Source: CAZVKN01 sp964627035 (GTDB lineage Bacteria > Electryoneota > AABM5-125-24 > Hatepunaeales > Hatepunaeaceae). Taken from it: a DNA stretch of 26,592 bases. Shown piece after piece: positions 23,769 to 26,592 of this stretch. A program made the translations under genes and the position numbers. Positions within the stretch are counted from its first letter, which is position 1. Every line of letters begins with the position of its first letter. The notes beneath the pieces are model-generated. The model had not been told where the DNA came from and did no database searches. It worked only from the letters and a program-made list of their open reading frames with translations. Where the stretch lies: NCBI GenBank assembly GCA_964627035.1, contig CAZVKN010000040.1, forward strand, positions 1-26,592, read 5' to 3'.

Positions 23769-25325
23769 TCACTCAACCACCTTCACACAGTCAATCACCG
23801 TTCCGTCCACCCATTTTATTGCAGCGACGACCTTATCACCAGTCACCGGAGGCTGAGGTTTGCCGCCGCAAATGTCTTCTATATCTGCCTTTAGGTCATG
23901 GATGTCCACAATCGGTAGGCGTGAGCCTTTCAATCTGGAGATCAAATCCGTCCGCAGTGGGTTGATAGCGATACCCCGCTCGGTGATGATCACGTCAATC
24001 AGTTCACCCGGTCCGCAAAGCGTTGTTACTTCGTCAACTACGACAGGCATCCGGTTCCTGAAGGAGGGTATCGGCAGGATCGTACACTTACTAAACAGGC
24101 AGTTTTGCCAGCCACCGATCCCGTGCAGCAGCCGTCCATCCGAATGCGTCACCACGTTGGCGTTGAAGTTAACGTCCACTTCGGTCGCTCCAAGTACCGT
24201 AGTATCAACGATTCCGGCGAAGTTTCCCTTGCCGTGGTAGTTGTAGCTCGTGAACGGTGATGTGTTGACATGCCCCGGGTTTTCGCGCATTGACCTAACT
24301 CCTTCAAGGTCAAACGTCTGACCGTCGAGGATGTAGTCGGTCAAGCCCTCCTCAAGCATCCTGACGAGATACTGCGTTGAACCACCACGGATGAAGCGAG
24401 CCTTGATCTTCTCCTCCAACATCATCTCTCTCAAATAGATAGCAAATGCCAGTGCGGTGCCTCCCGCGCCTGCCTGAAATGAGAAGCCGTCGCGCATGAT
24501 CCCCGCATCAGCGACAAATTGGGCGGCATACTCGGCGATCAGCAGTCGGTCGGGGCTCTTGGTGATCTGGGTGGTGCCGGAGACGATCTTGTCAGGCTCA
24601 CCGACCTTATCCATCTCAACCACACAGTCCACATAGTTGCCCTGTATCTGCCACGGGTAGCACGGAAACGGGACGAGGTTGTCGGTTACAACTACCACTT
24701 TATCAGCATATTGCGAGTCTCCCAGTGCAAATCCAAGCAGTCCACACGCGCTCGGTCCTCGATCTCCGGTTGCATTGCCAAAGGGATCTGCGGTTGGTGC
24801 TGCGATGATAGCGATGTCAATGTGAACTTCGCCGTCCTGAATCGCTTGATAGCGTCCACCGTGCGAGCGCAATACAGCCATACCTTTCATCTTACCTCTG
24901 GTGCAGTAGTCACCGAGTGGTCCATTCATCGAGCCTTCAATGTGGTGAACGACTCCACTCTCGAGGTAGTCAATTATCGGTGCGTGGCACGGGAACGATG
25001 CACTCGGGAACCAGCGTAAGTCCTTGATTCCCAACTCAGCCGCTGCATCGAAGACAGCGTTGGCGACGAGATCACCATTGCGAAAGTGATGGTGACTGCT
25101 GATGGTCATGCCGTCCTGAATACCACACTTCAGCAGGGCTGTCTTGATGTCAGCGACCTGCTTGTTACCGTCTGACGGGTGATCTGCGCAACTTGCAATC
25201 GGCAGGGCTGCTTTGCGACCTGTAGGACGATACTTACCGACACCCATGAAAGGTGTCTGCTCGACTCCGTTGATGAGTCGCGGTACCATCCGTCCGGCTG
25301 CGTTTTTGATTAGTTTTTGTTTCAT
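23769..25325 (-). CDS. citF: Citrate lyase alpha subunit (citrate:acyl-carrier-protein transferase)
   Basis: The 518-residue protein is full-length CitF by size and by family blocks: NAAGRMVPRLINGVEQTPFMGVGKYRP at the start, ISSHHHFRNGDLV, IEGSMNGPLGDYCTRGKMKGMAVLRSHGGR, APTADPFGNATGDRGPSACGLLGFALGDS, FSFQAGAGGTALAFAIYLREMM and a C-terminal GIAINPLRTDL. CitF swaps the acetyl group on the lyase ACP for citrate, the first half-reaction of citrate cleavage to acetate and oxaloacetate. The beta (citE), gamma (citD) and maturation (citC, citG, citX) genes are not in the window. No clear ribosome site is seen before the ATG. A decayed copy of its 5' end lies 256 bases upstream. Confidence 0.93.
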   Translation of the reverse strand: MKQKLIKNAAGRMVPRLINGVEQTPFMGVGKYRPTGRKAALPIASCADHPSDGNKQVADIKTALLKCGIQDGMTISSHHHFRNGDLVANAVFDAAAELGIKDLRWFPSASFPCHAPIIDYLESGVVHHIEGSMNGPLGDYCTRGKMKGMAVLRSHGGRYQAIQDGEVHIDIAIIAAPTADPFGNATGDRGPSACGLLGFALGDSQYADKVVVVTDNLVPFPCYPWQIQGNYVDCVVEMDKVGEPDKIVSGTTQITKSPDRLLIAEYAAQFVADAGIMRDGFSFQAGAGGTALAFAIYLREMMLEEKIKARFIRGGSTQYLVRMLEEGLTDYILDGQTFDLEGVRSMRENPGHVNTSPFTSYNYHGKGNFAGIVDTTVLGATEVDVNFNANVVTHSDGRLLHGIGGWQNCLFSKCTILPIPSFRNRMPVVVDEVTTLCGPGELIDVIITERGIAINPLRTDLISRLKGSRLPIVDIHDLKADIEDICGGKPQPPVTGDKVVAAIKWVDGTVIDCVKVVE

Positions 25326-25394
25326 TATGTTATTTTAGTTGATATAGGCTCGGATTAACACTGTTCTTTGTCTGCCGCTTGAGGCAGGGTGTCT

Positions 25395-25480
25395 TGAAAA
25401 TATCGTCACATCGTCACAAAATCGTCGCAAAGCCTTATCCAGTAAGGGGTAGCAGGGGTGACGGAACTGTGACGAAGTGC
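25395..25480. other. Intergenic cluster of CGTCAC/CGTCGC motifs in both orientations
   Basis: TCGTCACATCGTCACAAAAT and TCGTCGC lie on one side of a CCTTA-TCCAG-TAAGG hairpin (25433-25447), and GTGACGG, TGTGACG and GTGCGACGG lie on the other. The two groups are roughly complementary and could fold together. No gene is seen in 25326-25611. Confidence 0.4.
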
Positions 25481-25540
25481 GACGGAATGGGAAATAAGCT
25501 CGTTAGAACACTTAGTTTGATCCCAATGATATAGCAGGGC

Positions 25541-25586
25541 ACCATCCGTCCTGCTGCGTTTTTTGATTAGGTTTTCTGGCATTATG
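25541..25586 (-). pseudogene. Decayed duplicate of the citF 5' end
   Basis: These 46 bases align to the first 15 codons of citF (25285-25329) with about 40 identities and one inserted base in the A-run, which shifts the frame after LIKK. Corrected for the insertion, it would encode MPENLIKNAAGRMVP. Similarity stops at the proline codon. It is either a scar of a truncated citF paralogue or part of a local duplication. Confidence 0.7.
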
Positions 25587-25611
25587 ATTATATTGTTATG
25601 TTACGTGAGAA

Positions 25612-26565
25612 TCATTTTATTAAATTTTCCAAATGGTCGTTGTATTCCCATTCACTATCAAGCCAAACTGTTGTATAATTAGTTTGATTTGGATTAAAGC
25701 CTAGTCCAAATCCAAACTGTTTCTTGCTTTTATACATTTCGACTCGAGTACGGGAAAACACCATATTGTTTAATTTGTCAAGATCGTTATCAAATGAAAC
25801 TACAATGGAGATTATTAAATCTTCTGTTTGTGCAATATAGCCTGTGAATTTACGATTTTTCCTTGCTTTTTGGAAGCAGGCATCAATTGTTTTAACAATA
25901 GCTTCTAGATTATGATTTGTTTGTTCTAGAAGGGAAATTAAAATACTCCTGTTATTACTAAGGTCGCTATTACTATATTCTTTCAGGAATCCGATAATGT
26001 CTCTACTTACATTTAGTTTTATGTTTGGTTTTTCATCAAGATTGCCACGTTGCCACATCATCCAATCGTCAAAACACTCCGAGTAACCCTGTAACCAAAC
26101 ATTATCAATAGCAGCATTATCGTTATTTTCCCTAAAAATTGGATTATTTAATCTAGATTCAAGGTATGCACCAAAATAGTTAAGTTCTTCACTTAGGAAT
26201 TCAGTTTTTGAGCTAAAAAGTGAAAGTCTTTTAAGGATATAATGAATTAAAATTTCTGAGAATTCACAAAAATGAGAAATAATATTTATATCTGCATAAC
26301 TAGCAGTCCACGGCAACTCTAATACATTAGTATTTCGATTTATTGCAAGATTCTTTATATGCATTAATACTGGAGTAATGTCACTTAAAGTCAGCCCAAG
26401 CATCAAAACCCGATCATATTCTTCCATATTGATCTTGACTGATTTTTTTGATATTTTTTCAGTGAATACTGCTAATCCTGCGTTATCTACATATAGCTTA
26501 GCTCGACTCGCTTGCGCAAAAGCTTCGTACAGAATTCTTTTAGGTGATTGCTTAAGTTCTTGCAC
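25612..26565 (-). CDS. Unknown AT-rich protein, possibly foreign and with uncertain N-terminus
   Basis: The 317-residue frame begins at a GTG at 26565 with no ribosome site. An in-frame TAA is at 26590-26592, so the frame cannot be extended past the window edge. The sequence is Asn-, Ile- and Lys-rich, markedly more AT-rich than its neighbours. It has no signal peptide. The segment VLELPWTASYADINIISHFCEFSEILIHYILKRL (about residues 80-113) has the look of a segment found in large proteins with nuclease-like N-termini, so this could be the C-terminal part of a longer gene broken upstream. I cannot name a function. The first internal ATG is Met47. Confidence 0.5.
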   Translation of the reverse strand: MQELKQSPKRILYEAFAQASRAKLYVDNAGLAVFTEKISKKSVKINMEEYDRVLMLGLTLSDITPVLMHIKNLAINRNTNVLELPWTASYADINIISHFCEFSEILIHYILKRLSLFSSKTEFLSEELNYFGAYLESRLNNPIFRENNDNAAIDNVWLQGYSECFDDWMMWQRGNLDEKPNIKLNVSRDIIGFLKEYSNSDLSNNRSILISLLEQTNHNLEAIVKTIDACFQKARKNRKFTGYIAQTEDLIISIVVSFDNDLDKLNNMVFSRTRVEMYKSKKQFGFGLGFNPNQTNYTTVWLDSEWEYNDHLENLIK

Positions 26566-26592
26566 TAAATTATATTTAGTGTTATGGACTTA

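Noticed and set aside
24519..25019. Long 166-codon frame opposite citF
   Set aside because: It lies wholly antisense to a clear full-length citF and has no recognisable features.
25587..25612. ACATAACAAT on the minus strand, resembling the 11-bp tandem unit at 11-54
   Set aside because: One short AT-rich match is expected by chance.
1..26592. tRNA and rRNA genes
   Set aside because: No T-arm consensus with a matching acceptor stem and no conserved rRNA blocks were noticed on either strand by eye.

Overview
The window looks like chromosomal DNA of a Gram-negative bacterium of the wider Fibrobacteres-Chlorobi-Bacteroidetes (FCB) type, probably an uncultured marine or sediment lineage. The pointers are a secreted protein ending in a Por/T9SS-type C-terminal sorting domain, an outer-membrane barrel-like protein, LVIVD-type surface lipoproteins, GTG and TTG starts, and many short palindromic repeats between genes. 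No rRNA, tRNA or CRISPR array was seen. The taxonomic guess is inference.

Layout. 1-523: gene-free repeat DNA (an 11-bp tandem repeat and two palindromic repeats). 524-3178 (+): a small acidic secreted protein and a 732-aa T9SS cargo protein, ending in a very strong hairpin. 3414-6603 (+): a zinc-acquisition module made of a small His/Cys-rich exported protein, a barrel-like outer-membrane protein with a His-rich loop, a ZnuA-type binding protein whose ligands look zinc-specific, and a ZnuB-type permease. No ATPase gene is present. 14092-6617 (-): flippase, tgt, LVIVD-repeat lipoprotein, yajC, fmt, second flippase. A 128-bp MITE-like element with target duplications sits against the stop codon of the lipoprotein gene. 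14093-16742: an accessory island read on the + strand, with a decayed transposase-like remnant, a 44-aa membrane-protein stub, a Tat-exported metallo-beta-lactamase-fold hydrolase, a possible attC-like site and an orphan secreted protein. 17826-16825 and 19196-17890 (-): gpsA, purM and a cysteine-less AhpD/CMD-family protein. 22474-19307 (-): a single-chain Type IIG-like restriction-modification enzyme carrying an in-frame palindromic repeat. 22919-22539: a VOC-fold protein. 23483-23175: an unknown 102-aa protein. 25325-23769: an orphan citrate lyase alpha subunit (citF). 25612-26565: an AT-rich protein of unknown function, likely foreign, separated from citF by a decayed copy of the citF 5' end.

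How the genes fit together. The zinc module is the most coherent system: surface capture or passage (barrel with His loop), periplasmic chelation (ZnuA-like) and inner-membrane transport (ZnuB-like), with energy presumably supplied by an ATPase encoded elsewhere. The tgt-yajC-fmt block is housekeeping (tRNA queuosine, Sec accessory, initiator tRNA formylation) bracketed by two Wzx/MATE-like lipid-linked-glycan flippases. The richest unexplained layer is repeats: at least four families of short palindromic or inverted-repeat elements, one inside a coding sequence, one a MITE with target duplication, and one family that may have truncated a gene.
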